Numbered from the stretch's first letter, positions 49,501 through 61,281 are shown. The stretch is 64,000 nt of DNA from Ophiobolus disseminans (GCA_010093685.1 MU006230.1:515870-579869), one strand, 5' to 3'. The notes: generated by a model from the sequence alone, not told the origin. Numbers and translations: made by a program.

Positions 49501-49850
49501 GCGCCATTGGAGGTGATATCGGCGCTAGCCGCCCCATCAACGGGTCCGCTGCCGGTATTGCCACTGGTGCTATTGTGGGTGCCATTGCCTACGGTGCGGC
49601 CATGTTCTTTGTCGCTCGCAGGTACAGGAACAAGCGCATTGCTCACCAGCGGGCTAGCTCCGTGCCCAGCACCGGAAGCCGTATGACTTATGGCTCCATC
49701 CCTGGCGGCGCTGCTGCTTGGATGCATGGTGCTCGCAACGGGAGAATGACGCCTGGCAGTAGAGGTAGCAGCAGCAGCCAAGGGCGCAGTGTTCGCACGC
49801 AGCAGATCTCTGCACCTGTCATGGCTGAGAACTCTCTCGGCTGGAATTGA
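46518..49850 (+). CDS. MSB2: Signalling mucin Msb2
   Basis: Single exon, 1110 residues. The signal peptide is about residues 1-29 (WAAALVLASFSGSGPLL). Residues about 60-830 are a Ser/Thr/Pro mucin region with repeats such as PSGVVPTP and three exact-length 12-residue units SPSAQPIASPEQ (47121-47228). A conserved extracellular domain follows from about 845 (GQMSADSFMGQVCFKW, IFHYLPKAVADGL). One membrane helix spans about 1011-1036 (GAIVGAIAYGAAMFFVARRY). The basic cytosolic tail ends RTQQISAPVMAENSLGWN. This order is that of fungal Msb2, a sensor at the plasma membrane upstream of Cdc42 and the filamentation/appressorium MAP kinase path (established for the family). The N-terminal mucin is usually shed. 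A long minus-strand ORF here is a shadow. Confidence 0.95.
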   Translation: MPRSTTVWAAALVLASFSGSGPLLTTAEAMPAPGPQQTQGRPRYYFPRHVKRQIVTNSTAPAAPTLSSSSSSSTSQQLESRQIDLSSILNPILNPVQSSSSITSPVVSRTPTQSEADSAASTVTSIQEIIVTPVPDQSERLPGSGDRRPSPPPVSSALPSPDPSPTPSPKGPEVVSPNPAPVGSSTGLPSVVVQPTPLPERSPSAQPIASPEQSPSARPIASPEQSPSAQPIASPAPSSVAREGPSSGVIPDIVLSATSAASNAVPASSDVVQPTPSASAPAGGLLSSLLGGIIGSTGGPLPSSVLQPTPTPEVQPTPTPQSPASSGPLEVPAASTGTLPAIVVPASSTAVLSPQLSETPKDAASSIQGPFILPGSTGGGIPSSVVQPTPSQGPIGSILSSILDPLVPTPSPVVGSTGALPISGIVLPTPGPASQSSDPLVFQSSSGGIVVGITTALGTGAPSPTPSSPLLNSGAIPTSEVAAPSGPLNLPSILSSLVSEVPGVLPSGSAGPTAPVTPSPAATPSGVLPPLVSSLVSDASRLLSSVVPEVPASVVPSIVSSLLSELPAATGSAPVSLPPVNSVVSSVLSEIPSGVVPTPSVVVPTPSGIVPTPSAGEPSASGVIPTLSGVLPSSGVPTPSGVTPSGVVPSSGVPTPTGAVSSQSEPASAGTIPIASETLTPSGITPSPVSGTPSPTPSGLTPSAGSLTNSGITPSSGSFGTGASPTPVATPSSGLSSIPASELPASTQTPGSLSSATKSEALASPTLVSNTIVTDTATIAIPSTPAVVTPTPTPVQSQRATGSDSATSMVVGSSIVQQPTPSVPISPTASVSGIPSSLPKMIAPPGGVPGQMSADSFMGQVCFKWPLNYPFVSANDGGLQIFHYLPKAVADGLNISVSDVKNVGLKPLDTTAFQGFITTMALFTIPKDLSSKLQAQLHNPTDVFWHNNDTTVNDLTSLINVACPLAAGKLPADGSVPNQAANPAASSSGGAGDGGAIGGDIGASRPINGSAAGIATGAIVGAIAYGAAMFFVARRYRNKRIAHQRASSVPSTGSRMTYGSIPGGAAAWMHGARNGRMTPGSRGSSSSQGRSVRTQQISAPVMAENSLGWN
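47121..47228 (+). repeat. Three 36-base tandem repeats in the MSB2 mucin region
   Basis: Units start at 47121, 47157 and 47193 and encode near-identical 12-residue units. They can change number without shifting frame. Confidence 0.85.
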
Positions 49851-50870
49851 GCGCCACGTTGCATCATGTCTCCACCCACACGACTCTCTGTACCATATTG
49901 TGGACCCATGAAGGCGCTCGACCTCGCCTGAGGCGTGTGTCTTCTGATGTATATTTACGACGTCCACCCTGCCTTCACAGCATCTCTGTTTGGATCTTTT
50001 CGCGTCTGCGAATCGACCTCGTCCACAGCTAGCATACTGCATCTAGCCGCATCTCTCACATCTCGTCGACTCGCATCTACCATTCTACCACACTCATTAT
50101 CCAACAAACCATATAAACCCGATACTATACTTTAACATTTGCTTGTATTTCATTCCATTCTTAGATACCAGTCTACGCTACAACAGCTAGACCGCTTTTT
50201 TTCTGTTGATCTATTCAAGATCGGATTTGGACCATCATCTGCGGAGATGGTAGGAGGCTTGGAGTGGTATGTGCTCAGTATTTATTGGAAGCTTGGTGGA
50301 GTGAGGGGTGGCACTTGTGGGGATGATTGATATTCCAAGTAAATAGGTGTTGTGTGAGGGGAATGAAAAAAGTATATAAACACGATCTTGCCTATGCGGG
50401 TAAATGTGATCTCAACTGTGTGATGAACAATCTCACAACGTCGCGACCGTGAATTTTATCGAGAATGGTAGAGAAGTGTCGTGCGGGAGCTGCAATTGGC
50501 AAGGAGCGCACATGTTTCAAAAGCCTTACGCTCGTGGGTGAGGGGTGGAGTCAGCTTGGGCGGTGTGTTGCGCATTTCGTCTGCAATCGACGGTTTGCGG
50601 AAACTGCCGAGTTGGGAAAGTTGGGAAAGAGCGACCTGACCCCTGCGGAAGCAACTCTTGGCATAGCTTTGAGCCCACCTGTCGCGAACCATAGCAGCAG
50701 CCAGGTTGCTACATATCACCCAATCCGCGCACCTTGTGCCTCTCAACATAATTCGTACCGGTCTACGTTTCTTGAAGACCTTTGGCGTCTGCCTACGCGA
50801 CCGCGAATTGGCTACATAAAGCCACGTTCCTCGAATCACCCCTCCGCAATACACACCTCGAGCCGCGAAG
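49851..50870. promoter_or_regulatory. MSB2 3' flank and SEC27 upstream region
   Basis: About 1 kb between two plus-strand genes. No gene is supported. The right part, near 50500-50870, should hold the SEC27 promoter. No specific element recognised. Confidence 0.45.
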
Positions 50871-53800
50871 ATGCGTTTGGACGTGAAGGTGGGGCACAAT
50901 TCGCAGTTGTGGGCACGGAAAACAGCAGTCAGGGCTAACGGAGCTTTCCAAATAGAGACAACTCTTTGCGCGGTCCGAGAGGGTCAAGGGTAAGCTCCCA
51001 CAAATATGTCGTCGAGACTATACTAACTGTCTACAGGAATCGGTAGGAACAGCACCTCACGGGAGATGGCCGCTAGCTAAACATCGTCAAGACTTTCACC
51101 CGACCGAGCCATGGATCCTCACGACCCTATACAGCGGTATGCATAGCTTGGATATTGGAATATAGGCAGAGGGCTGACGAGACAGGACACGTCCATATTT
51201 GGTCGTATATCACGCAGTCGATTGTCAAGACCTTCGAACTCACCGACGTACCCGTCCGCGCCGGTCGCTTCATCGCCCGAAAGAATTGGATAGTCGCAGG
51301 TAGGACACTTTTGCTCTGAATTGCGCGAGGGCGGAGTTGACAGGGCTCGAATATAGGCTCCGATGACTTCCAACTGCGCGTATACAACTACAACACCTCG
51401 GAGAAGGTCACATCGTTCGAGGCTCATCCAGACTACATCCGAGCCATCGCTGTGCACCCGACACAACCATTCGTCTTGACCGCTAGCGTGGGTAGCCCTG
51501 GGTTCAACGGGCAGTGATTCGGCTGATTTAGTGACAGGATGACATGACAATAAAACTCTGGGACTGGGACAAGTCATGGAAGTGTATGTGCATGCTCTAT
51601 CGCAGCAATCGAGGCTCGACTGACAATCTCCAGGCGTACAAGAGTTCGCGGGCCACCAGCACTACGTTATGGGCATTGCCATAAATCCCAAAGACCCCAA
51701 CACATTCGCCTCGGCTTGTCTCGACAGAACGGTCAAGATCTGGTCGCTCGGCAGCTCGACGCCAAACTTCACCCTCGAGGCGCACGAGACAAAGGGCGTC
51801 AACTTCATCGACTACTACCCACAATCGGACAAGCCGTACCTCCTCACAACCTCGGACGACCGAACAGTCAAGGTCTGGGACTATACCACTAAGGCTCTGA
51901 TTGCGACACTGGAAGGCCACACATCGAACGTCAGCTTTGCCGTTTACCACCCTGAGCTACCAGTCATCATCTCTGGATCCGAAGACGGAACAATCAAGAT
52001 CTGGCATTCTTCAACTTACCGGTTAGAGCAATCGCTAAACTACGGGCTCGAGCGTGCGTGGTGCGTGGCATACCAAAAGGGCAAAAATGGCGTTGCGCTG
52101 GGTTTCGATGATGGAGCTGTTGTCATTACCATGGGCCGCGAGGAGCCGGCAGTCAGTATGGACGCCGGTGGCAAGCTTCTTTGGGCAAAGCACAACGACA
52201 TTCTTACCTCAGCCATCAAGGGTAGCGATCAGCTGAAAGACGCTGAACGGCTCTCACTTCCGTCCAAGGACCTTGGCTCAACCGAAATTTACCCACAGGA
52301 CCTGCTTCACTCGCCAAATGGACGCTTTGTCGCTGTATGTGGCGACGGCGAGTTCATCATCTACACTGCGCTTGCACTTCGTAACCAGGCTTTCGGTTCA
52401 GCACTGGACTTTTGTTGGGCGTCTAGGGAGCACGACAAGGACTACGCTATTCGGGAATCTTCCACAAGTATTAAGATCTTCCGCAACTTTAAGGAGCGAA
52501 GCGTCTTGAATGTTGGCTTCTCTGCTGACGGACTCAGCGGCGGTGTACTGCTTGGTGTGAAAGGCCAGGGCGGCATCGGTCTGTTTGATTGGGACAGCGG
52601 CGCCCTCGTCCGACGGATAGAAGTCGAGCCCAAGAGCGTGTTCTGGTCGGAGAGCGGCGAGCTTGTCACCTTGGCGACCGAAGACACATTCTACGTTCTG
52701 CGGTACTCGAGAGAGGCTTATCTCGAAGCGGTGCAGAATGGCGAGGTCGACGAGGATGGCGCGGAGTCTGCTTTCGAGGTTGTTTGCGACATCAACGAGA
52801 GGTATGGCTGGCATTGACCCGCATGATTTAATTTACTAACAGCATTACAGTGTGCGCACGGGTTGCTGGGTTGGCGACTGCTTCATCTACACCAACAGTA
52901 CCAACCGCCTCAACTACCTTGTCGGCGACCAAACATACACCATCTCACACTTCGACTCTCCACACTACGTCCTCGGCTACCTCCCGCGTGACAGCCGCAT
53001 CTACATTGCCGACAAGGACGTCAACGTTGTTTCATTCGCCCTCTCCCTGGCTGTTGTTGAGTACCAAACCCTCATCCTCCGTGGCGACCTAGAGGCTGCC
53101 GATGAACTCCTGCCCACTGTACCCAAGGACCAAAACAACAAGATCGCCCGTTTCCTCGAAGGTCAAGGCTACAAGGAGAAGGCACTCGAAGTCGCCACGG
53201 ACCCCGAGCACCGTTTCGACCTCGCCCTTTCCCTCGGCGAACTTCAACAAGCCGTCACCATCGCCCGCGAGCAGGACACAGAACACAAGTGGAAGACAGT
53301 CGGCGACGCAGCCCTCACAAACTGGGACGTCAAACTCGCGCAAGAATGCTTCGTCAAAGCCAAGGACCTCGGCTCCCTTTTACTGCTCTACAGCGCTACA
53401 TCCGATCAAGCTGGTCTCCGCGAACTCGCTACCCTCGCCCAGTCCGCCGCAAGCAACAACGTCGCTTTCTCGGCCCTCTGGCAAGTCGGCGACATCGAAG
53501 CGTGCACAGACCTCCTCGTCAAGACCAACCGCTTCGCAGAGGCCGTGCTCTTCGCTCAGACGTATAAACCTAGCACTGCGCCTGCGCTCGTCAAGCAGTG
53601 GAAAGCGAACCTCGAGAAAGAGAACAAGATTAAAGTGGCAAGGCTGTTGGGCCAGCCGCCTGCGGAGGGCGAGGGCGATGACGAGATGTTTCCCGAGTGG
53701 GATGAGTATTTGAGACTCGAGCGTGAGGGCGGGACGGTGGAGGATCTGTTGGTGCAGGATGATGGGGTTGAGGCTGAGGATGCGGCGGAGGAGGTTGTTG

Positions 53801-53883
53801 CTGATGCAGAGGAGGATGAAGAGGATGAGGATGAAGAGGAGGATGAAGATGATGAGGAGGACGAGGATGAGGATGATGAGTAG
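50871..53883 (+). CDS. SEC27: Coatomer beta-prime subunit
   Basis: Nine exons: 50871-50888, 50956-50989, 51037-51042, 51092-51136, 51186-51299, 51357-51487, 51538-51583, 51634-52801 and 52851-53883. All phases agree, giving 864 residues. It opens MRLDVKRQLFARSERVKGIDFHP; the 6-base third exon supplies the GI of VKGIDFHP. An N-terminal WD40 propeller follows (TIKLWDWDKSWKC, RTVKIWSLGS, RTVKVWDYTTKA, GTIKIWHSS), then a second propeller-like half and an alpha-solenoid (AADELLPTVPKDQNNKIARFLEGQGY). The last 40 residues are almost entirely Asp/Glu. It is a COPI coat subunit that binds dilysine signals and coats Golgi-to-ER vesicles. The 3' end converges on MSP1, 303 bases away. Confidence 0.96.
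51037..51042 (+). other. SEC27: Six-base micro-exon of SEC27
   Basis: GAATCG lies between a 47-base intron with a TACTAAC branch site and CTACAG acceptor, and a 49-base intron starting GTAGGA and ending GTCAAG. Including it yields VKGIDFHP, the conserved sequence. Skipping it keeps the frame but loses two residues. Confidence 0.8.
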
Positions 53884-54186
53884 AGGGTGGTGGAGGGTAT
53901 GAGGCGGATTGGATTGGACTAAGGTATGATTAAAATGAAGATATTTCCACATTGCAGCTATGTTGTTTGTGAAGGTTTGGGATTTGAAGAGTGGAAAGTT
54001 GGAACGCGTGAGAGTAGCATTGCGATGAGGGTATTGTTACCAGCCCCTTGTTCTAAGATGTAGCCCATATGCCTACTGAGCCGAGTGCCAAACATACGCC
54101 ACCCATATATACGCAGCAGCACGTATTCCATATCTTCCCAACATACGCACATGTACAAAGCCCACCTCCCACGACCGCAACTCAGG
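53884..54186. other. Convergent gap, SEC27 / MSP1
   Basis: A 303-base tail-to-tail gap holding both 3' ends. No gene seen. Confidence 0.6.
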
Positions 54187-55627
54187 CTACCTCACCCTCG
54201 CCGCCTCAGCTTCCACCTCCCTATACCCCTCGTCTGCACTCTCGACCGCGCCACTACTGCTACTACTACTCGCCTCTTCGGACGTAGTATGCACCCTACT
54301 CCTCACCCTCTTATTCATGTCCTCTCTCGACTCATCCAGCATATCCAGCTCTTTCATTCCCCTCCCTGTTCCAAAGAAATCCTCCGTCCTCAATCCCCTC
54401 ACATCCCCCGGAATAACGGTACGACTACTCTTCAGCGTCCCATCCGCCTTCTTACGCCTTATATACTCGCGCACAGGCCCCATGGCCGCATCCCGACACG
54501 CCTCTTTGATATCGCTCCCGCTCATTCCCGCGCTGACGCGCACGAGGTAGTCGATATCGAAGTTCTTCCTATCAATTTTGGTATCGCGCAGAATGAGGCT
54601 GAAGATGTTGTGGCGCTGGGACGAGGACGGCAAGCCGACGGGGAATTTCTTGGGCATGCGGCGCAGAATGGCTTCGTCGATGTCTTGGATGCGATTCGTT
54701 GCGCCGAGGATGCATATGCGCTGCGGGTCTGCACCAGACGAACTTGCGAGGCCGTCCCAGTGCGTCATGAATTCCGCTTTCACCATGCCGCTCGCTTCGT
54801 GTTCGCCGCTGCGGCGCTGGCCGAGGACGGCGTCGATTTCGTCGATGAAGACGATTGAGGGCTGGAGTTTGCGGGCGAGGCTGAAGACGGCGTTGACCAG
54901 CTTGTTGGAGTCGCCGTACCATTTCTCGGTCAGCGTGCTGATGTGCAGGTTTATGAAGCAGGCGCCGGATTCGTGGGCGAGGGCTTTGGCCAGCATGGTT
55001 TTGCCGCAGCCGGGGGGGCCGTAGAGGAGGACGCCGCTGGGCGCGGAGAGGAGCGAGGACGAGTGCGAGTAGAGGTGGGGGAGCGTGAGGGGGTAGATTA
55101 CGGATTCTTTGAGCTCTTCGATTATCGAGTCGAGGCCGCCGATGTCTAGGCTTGTTAGTATGCAGGTCTTAGAGGTTTGAGGGGTGCTGCTTCTTCCACG
55201 TACCCTCAAATGAAATGGGTATCTCCTCTGGCGCGACAACCTCCATCGCTATCGTCTGCTCGTATGTGTTCAGGTTCAAATCTTGTATCCGCGGCCGCGA
55301 ACTCCTCCGGTCGAACTCCTCTTCGCTGTCGTACTCTCCATTGTTGCGGCTCTTTCTCCGCTTGCCGGTCAGGATGGCGTCGAGTTTGCGAGTCGCAGCG
55401 GAGGCTTTGGCGCGTGCTTCTTCCTTTTGCTGCGCTTCGGGGTCGAGTCGCGCGAGGAGGTTGCGTATGACGAAGTATGCTATTAACGGCTACGATACAC
55501 GTCAGTGCGAAGTTTGAAAGCGTGCCAGCAACGCCGGCGCGTGGAAGACGAGTAAACGTACTGCTGCAGCGGCCATGAGTATGTCGGGGAGGTAGCCCGT
55601 CAGGCCGCTCTTCTTGTTCGACGCCAT
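54187..55627 (-). CDS. MSP1: Mitochondrial outer-membrane AAA ATPase (Msp1/ATAD1)
   Basis: Exons 55627-55562, 55489-55204 and 55145-54187; introns of 72 and 58 bases; 436 residues. The N-terminus is a single membrane anchor made across the first splice (LPDILMAAAAPLIAYFVI). A charged linker follows, then EIPISFEDIGGLDSII leading into the AAA domain. Walker A is GPPGCGKT near residue 160, Walker B is IVFIDEID near 220, and GATNRIQDIDEAILRR carries the sensor and arginine-finger region. Msp1 pulls mistargeted tail-anchored proteins out of the outer mitochondrial and peroxisomal membranes. The C-terminal 80 residues are longer than usual and Ser/Glu-rich. Divergent from TIM21. Confidence 0.95.
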
Positions 55628-55887
55628 ATTGCCTCCCTAGCTGGTTCTCCTGATATGCAGGAGTCGAGAGGCGCGTAAAGTATAAAGCGAGGTGAAGTGG
55701 AGGGTGTGAAGGACAATGTTCAATGCGTTGTCGACCAAAAGTTGGCGACGTCGGCCGCCACCAAAGAACATGGATGCATCCATGCGGCCCGTTGCAGCCT
55801 CGGCCTTCGCCCGCATCACCTCCGCACCTGCATCTCGACTTGAACCCAACTCGTGCTTCACGTGTAACACCGTTCACCAGCGCAAAC
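55628..55887. promoter_or_regulatory. Shared bidirectional promoter, MSP1 / TIM21
   Basis: Only 260 bases separate the two start codons on opposite strands. Both products work in mitochondrial membranes, so co-regulation is plausible (inference). No TATA box is evident. Confidence 0.7.
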
Positions 55888-56671
55888 ATGACAGCGATAT
55901 ACAGACCCACCGAAGCCATTGCCCTCCTCCGACCTTCCTTCCTACTTCCGCGCATTCAGCCATCGTCAAGTCGAAGAACACCACGTAGTCGCACGTCCTT
56001 CTCGACATGCCGCAATGCACAAGCTACACACAGCTCGACGCCGAATCCTCCGCCAGCACCGCAGCGGAAAAGCATCACATTGACTGGCGACACAGGACAG
56101 GTCAGGTGGTCTGATCTTTCACCAGGCGAGAAGGCCGTGCGAACCACGCAACAGAGCTTCAACCTAGTCGTAGTAGCAGTCGGCATCCTAGCCACCGTAA
56201 GCTATCCCAAGTCCTATAGTATCCGCAAGTATACTAATAACTCCCCAGGGCGGCGTAACCTACCTCCTCTTCTCCGACGTCTTCTCCCCCTCCTCCAAAA
56301 CCGCCTTCTTCAACCGCGCCGTCACCCAAATCCGCGCCGACCCACGCTGCCAATCCCTCCTCGGCCCCTCGGACCAAATCTCCGCGCACGGCGAGGGCTC
56401 CTGGAGTCGCTGGGCGCGCAATCGCTACATCAGCAGCACCGAGGAGACGGACAAGTGGGGCACTGAGCACCTAAGGTTTAGGTTTTATGTCGAGGGACCG
56501 CTGGGACAGGGCGTCGTGCATGTGCATCTGGTCAAGAGGCCGAGTCAGGACGAGTATGATTGGCAGGAGTTGGCGGTGGATGTGAAGGGGCAGAGGAGGG
56601 TGGATCTTGTGCAGGGGAGTGAGAAGGAGGGGAGGGTTGCGCCGAAGATATTTGGGGCGCGGTGGTGGTGA
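55888..56671 (+). CDS. TIM21: Mitochondrial inner-membrane translocase subunit Tim21
   Basis: Exons 55888-56196 and 56249-56671; the 52-base intron (GTAAGC..CCCAG) joins VGILAT to GGVTYLLFSDVF; 243 residues. The N-terminus is Arg/Ser-rich without acids, a typical mitochondrial presequence (RPSFLLPRIQPSSSRR). One membrane helix spans about residues 91-115. The intermembrane-space domain follows: RADPRCQSLLGP, WARNRYISSTEETDKWG, LRFRFYVEGPLGQGVVHVHL. Tim21 links the TIM23 channel to the TOM complex and respiratory chain. The start ATG lies in a good context (GCAAACATG) and gives the presequence; an upstream open stretch in the same frame is not needed. Confidence 0.94.
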
Positions 56672-59600
56672 GGGGAAGATTTGGGGGATATTGGAGTGTA
56701 GGGTTGGGAAGAAAAAAGGTTGGGTATGATGGCCTTGGACTGGAGTTGAGAATCTTTTTTTGACGGCCTTGGGATGAAGCATGAGCTCAATCACAAGCAC
56801 ATGTCGTCCTTCTCTGCATCGCGTGCACACCCCAATCTGGCACCAACCATATCCAACAAGACTTTCCCCTACAGCACTGCTGACTAAGTCCATGTCCTGA
56901 TCACGTATATAAGTCTTCTCCACCTCTCTCCTCAACCCTCCATCACACTCAGCTTTCTCCCCCCTTCTTCCAAAACATGGAGCTTTCTTGATTATGTTGG
57001 CTGCCTCCGCGCTTCGAAAATCGCGAAAACTTGATGGAGTATGTTTTGAGGGGCTCCTCGGCGACTCAAAACCTATTCGGAAAGCCAACATGGACGACGA
57101 GTTGGCTTCTAATATCGCTTGAAGAATGGGATGTGCGAGGAGCTTGGGAACACGATCCAATCTCTGAAGGAAGGTGGCTATGAGAGAACGACTGGCTTGT
57201 TCGACTGCAACCTGTTCTTCGAGTATTCTATGGAGTTTCTCTTCCATCTATATGCACCTTCTTCTTATTTTCAAAATGCTGCAAAACACGGTCATGGCCT
57301 GGAGAAGCTGGTGCTCGAAACGCTCATAAACACAACATATGACTTTGGCTGCTTTTAAATCAGTAGCACTGCAGATGTATGTGCAGAGCACCGGAAGTCG
57401 CGGAGTAGTTGTCGAAATTCGTTTCCTACACATCCATGTCAGGTGCCAACTTCCACGATTCAAAAGAATATGTAGGACCACCCATGTTTTGAGAACTTGC
57501 TGGCTGGAAAATTTGGCGGTCTGGTGCGATGAGAGATTTCTCGAGCTGAAGGTGTTGTCATAGTACAGCATGAAAAAGATTGGACGACTCAAACTTACCA
57601 CATGTCCTTGTGATGAGGGATTGCTCTGCTTCAGAATGCTACATTAGTACCACACATGAGAAACTGAGCAACACCGAGTTGGATGTACAATCCCAACTAC
57701 GACTACTACATGGAGGACGTGCGAGCTTGCCCGTGTGTGGGTATAAAACCTCTGCTGCTCTTCCGCAAGACTTCTTTATAACACGCGCTTCTTTTTCTTT
57801 TCCAAAAAGTTGAGCAGCAAGTGTGCATGGCTGGGCCTCCTTCTCGTTCTCAAAAAAAAACCCCCATTTCGACCGCTAGATGGACCAGCTGCTCGCCAGA
57901 ACATGTCAACACCAGAATGGATGAGATTGCGTCTGGCTCCGAAGATTACTCATGTTCAGCGGATGTCTGGAGCCCCGAATCGACGCGCATCCTTTCAATG
58001 ATCTTGCGAGAGGAGAGAGGTGCGGTAGCAAATTTGAAACACTCTAGTGTTTTGAAATCAGTGTACATCCGAGACATGTGTTCGTCTCTCCAGCAGTTCC
58101 AGGCTAGATGTGGTGTAAAAAACCTCCCACCTTCTCACGTCTTTCTACTCATACACACCTCTTCCTCTCGAAAACAAAACGCCACGCAGGACAACCTGTG
58201 CCGTTGTCTCCGCCTCTCCGCCCAAAATCCGTCGAAATAACTTGCTATGTCCCGGCGCCAATCGAACTTGAATAAGCACATCAACAAGGCCATGCTCTGC
58301 CAGTGAAGATTTGGCTGTTGAAAGAGATATTGTTCGAGTGGATGTGCTGCTGCCAGAGAAGAACAACAACGACGATGCTCGCTCCGAGACGAACGCAAGA
58401 AAAGTCAGAGTCAGGGCTGCTATGTCTTGTGCGGATATCACAGGCTATTGAGGGTAGATAGCCCTTCTTTCTCCCCAGGGACGATATACTCTACACCATC
58501 TGCTTTCCTTCTCGAATCCAGAAAGCGAAGACTGGCTGGTGCATGGCTGCTCCTCTCGCGTTCTCCAAACGGGCTATTCGGACAAAGAATGGCCCAGCAC
58601 TGTTGCCGTCCAAGAAGTACTTGTAAGACTAATATGTTCACTTCTGGATTCATAAATCCTGAACCCACGTATAAATGTGAGACTCAATCTGAGTGGAACT
58701 CTGGCGATGACTGGCTGGATAAGAGAACGAGAAGATGGTATGGCGAGATCTGCGCCAATTTGGCCCGCTATAAACAGCATTTGTTCGATGTTATGAGTTG
58801 AACTACACGACGGCTTTCCAGCCATCAAGTATAAATATCGGACGGTTCTCGCCAGCCTTCCAAGTCACTCCACACTTGCACTGCAAAAGAGAAGCGGCGA
58901 GATGTGATGCCGCTCCGCCTCCTGGGCTGAAAAGCAACCAATCGAAGTCCTGTGGCAGAGAGACGACTGGAGAACGAAGCCGCAACCATCATGAAACATG
59001 GGTGATGCGGTGGGTTGGAACTGTGTGCTCAGTATGTCGATGTGTGAGATTGGAAGAGATGCGGAGAGGAAGAATGATAGCAGGAGATCGTCGATGTATG
59101 AGAATCAAAAGGATACGAACAGGCACGATGATTCCAGAAGATCGTTGCATCACCATTCGATTGGAAAAGCGTCTCCAAATGTCGGATGACTTGGAGTCAT
59201 CCCACGCTACATTTTGGCTATATAGTCATCTCTCTTCCGCCTTCATTCCCTCGTCACACTCGTCGTTGTTGAGCTTCTTCCAAACATTGGATCACTCGGG
59301 AATGGATGGTCTATCTGCGCCAAAGTCTCCAAAGTTGATACGAGGAGCGTATGTCCTGCAGAGTTTTTGGAAAACATTTTTATAAACCAGTGGACGATGA
59401 AGAGCGTTAAGAATTGGGAAGCATCTGAGCTGGATGCGATGTGAGAGATTGAAACTTGCCAACAATGCGCAAATGACGTTCTCCAAAGAAAGCATGACAG
59501 CTGTTCATGAGGATACACTCTTGGTGGTTTCTATTCCACAAAAGATGACGCAAGCAATGCATGTGATTTCGCCTCCAGACTCCGAGTTCCCGAGGTCCTG

Positions 59601-61281
59601 TGGCATATAAAAGTCTCTCGTAGCCCTTCTTCTTTCTCTCATAGCAACAAACACTGTTCAGACATGATCAAAATCCAGCTAGATTCGAACGAATGGCTCT
59701 GCTGCTTAAGAATTCGAAAAACGTCCAAAGCCTATATCATGCTTTGGAAAGAGATCAAGGCAAAAGTAAGCCGCCATATTCACCATGTTCCTTTTCTGGC
59801 CTCCAAGAAATGCGCGCGTCCACGGCCCTTGTTTGTGTTGAGAAAAAAGATACAATAGAATGCATGACGAGCCCTAAATGGCAAGCGCGGTAGCGCATGA
59901 GAAACCGTTCTCCAAATTTGGACGATGTCCAATCATGGGTTGCGCGCCGCTCCTCGCTCCTTAAAGCCGCCACCTCAGCGCTCTCTCCTCCTCACATTCT
60001 TCACTTCCCTCAATTCGGTTACCAGAAAGAACAGTATTACCAACATATGTTCTTCCCGCTTTTTAGACTCCGCGACGAAAAAAACTGAAGAGATCAATCC
60101 ATGGTTCCATCGACCCTCGAACCAAACTATCGCCACTCTAAGGACACCACAAACCTACCGCTTCAAAGTGCATCTAAAGTTCAGCGACCGAGCTCATATA
60201 GGCCTTACCTAGAGCACACGCGCATCATCTTCTTGAGACTCCGCGATAGCTGGACGATGTCTTTCGAGTAATACAATTAATGATCCAACAATGCGATATG
60301 TAGTCTGCCTCGAAGTATAGTTGCGTATAGTTTATGATCCGCGTCGCGACGGATAAAGGTAGCATGGACGGCTACATGCTACCAAAAAGCTGTAGCGCGG
60401 AACGCATGAGTCCACCGTAAGCAGCAGGCCTCATACCGTTTGGATACTTGAACCGCACATTGGTATCGGCTATGTTCTTGTCGCGTTCGATCCACGCATA
60501 AAAAACCCTGCGTATTCCTCCCTCTAACAGCATCATTAACGCCTTCTGGTTTCATATTACCAAACAAAGATCGAGGCTACGTGATGTTTGCTTCTGTGTT
60601 GAGCAGGCGCGAAAGCAGATACATGGGAGGAAGGCATACGAGGCCAGGAAGCTCGTAAAAATGCACTACAAACATTTCATTGGTGGCCAAAATCTTGTCG
60701 CCGATGAAGTATGAGAATCGCCATCAACAGGGCTGATGTTGAGGGTTAGAACGAAGTCTAATAACATGGCGGACAAAATGGCTATGCTTTTGCTCAAGCT
60801 AGCGCTGGACTATGGGGATTGTTTTGCTGTGGCAGCGTTAGCATAGAAAGAAATTGTACACGAAAGCTAAGGAGCTGGAATGTATAATACATTTGAGTAA
60901 AGGTTGATAGAATCACGAATGACGGAAGGGCTTGCACAAGCAGTGGTGTAATATAGAAATATGTCTTGATTGAAACTCCGAGAGGTGGATAACACTGACA
61001 ATGTAGTGAGATAATCTGAAAAAGTTTGTGAATGTGAGCTTATCATTATCCTCCCCTCGAGCAACTAGAATCTGAGAACTCTTTTTAGGAGATTGATGTA
61101 CCATAACTCCATGAGTTTACGAAATCGGCGTGCTAAGTATGTCCTCGTTCAAAATGGTAAGCCAAACCCATGCAAGCAGATCCCTCCCAGGCCAATGCAT
61201 TTGATGGTACATTTGTTTCCCATGAGGATGCTCCATCTTCTTCTCCATTGATCGAGAGATCGATTCAAATCCCATTCAGAA
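56672..61281. other. Gene-poor region with repeated TATA and CTCCAAA words
   Basis: No supported protein gene in 4.6 kb. Between 56.9 and 59.7 kb, TATA boxes with pyrimidine-rich leaders recur on the plus strand (about 56902, 57739, 58830, 59215, 59604). TCTCCAAA occurs at about 58563, 59169, 59319, 59480 and 59909, and TTCCAAA at about 56967 and 59275. One 139-codon ORF (57821-58240) follows the 57739 box but has no recognised domain. From 60.2 to 61.3 kb nothing was seen. Confidence 0.45.

Noticed and set aside
57821..58240. 139-codon ORF after a TATA box
   Set aside because: Tempting as a product of the repeated units, but ORFs after the other units are unrelated and short, so chance is likely.
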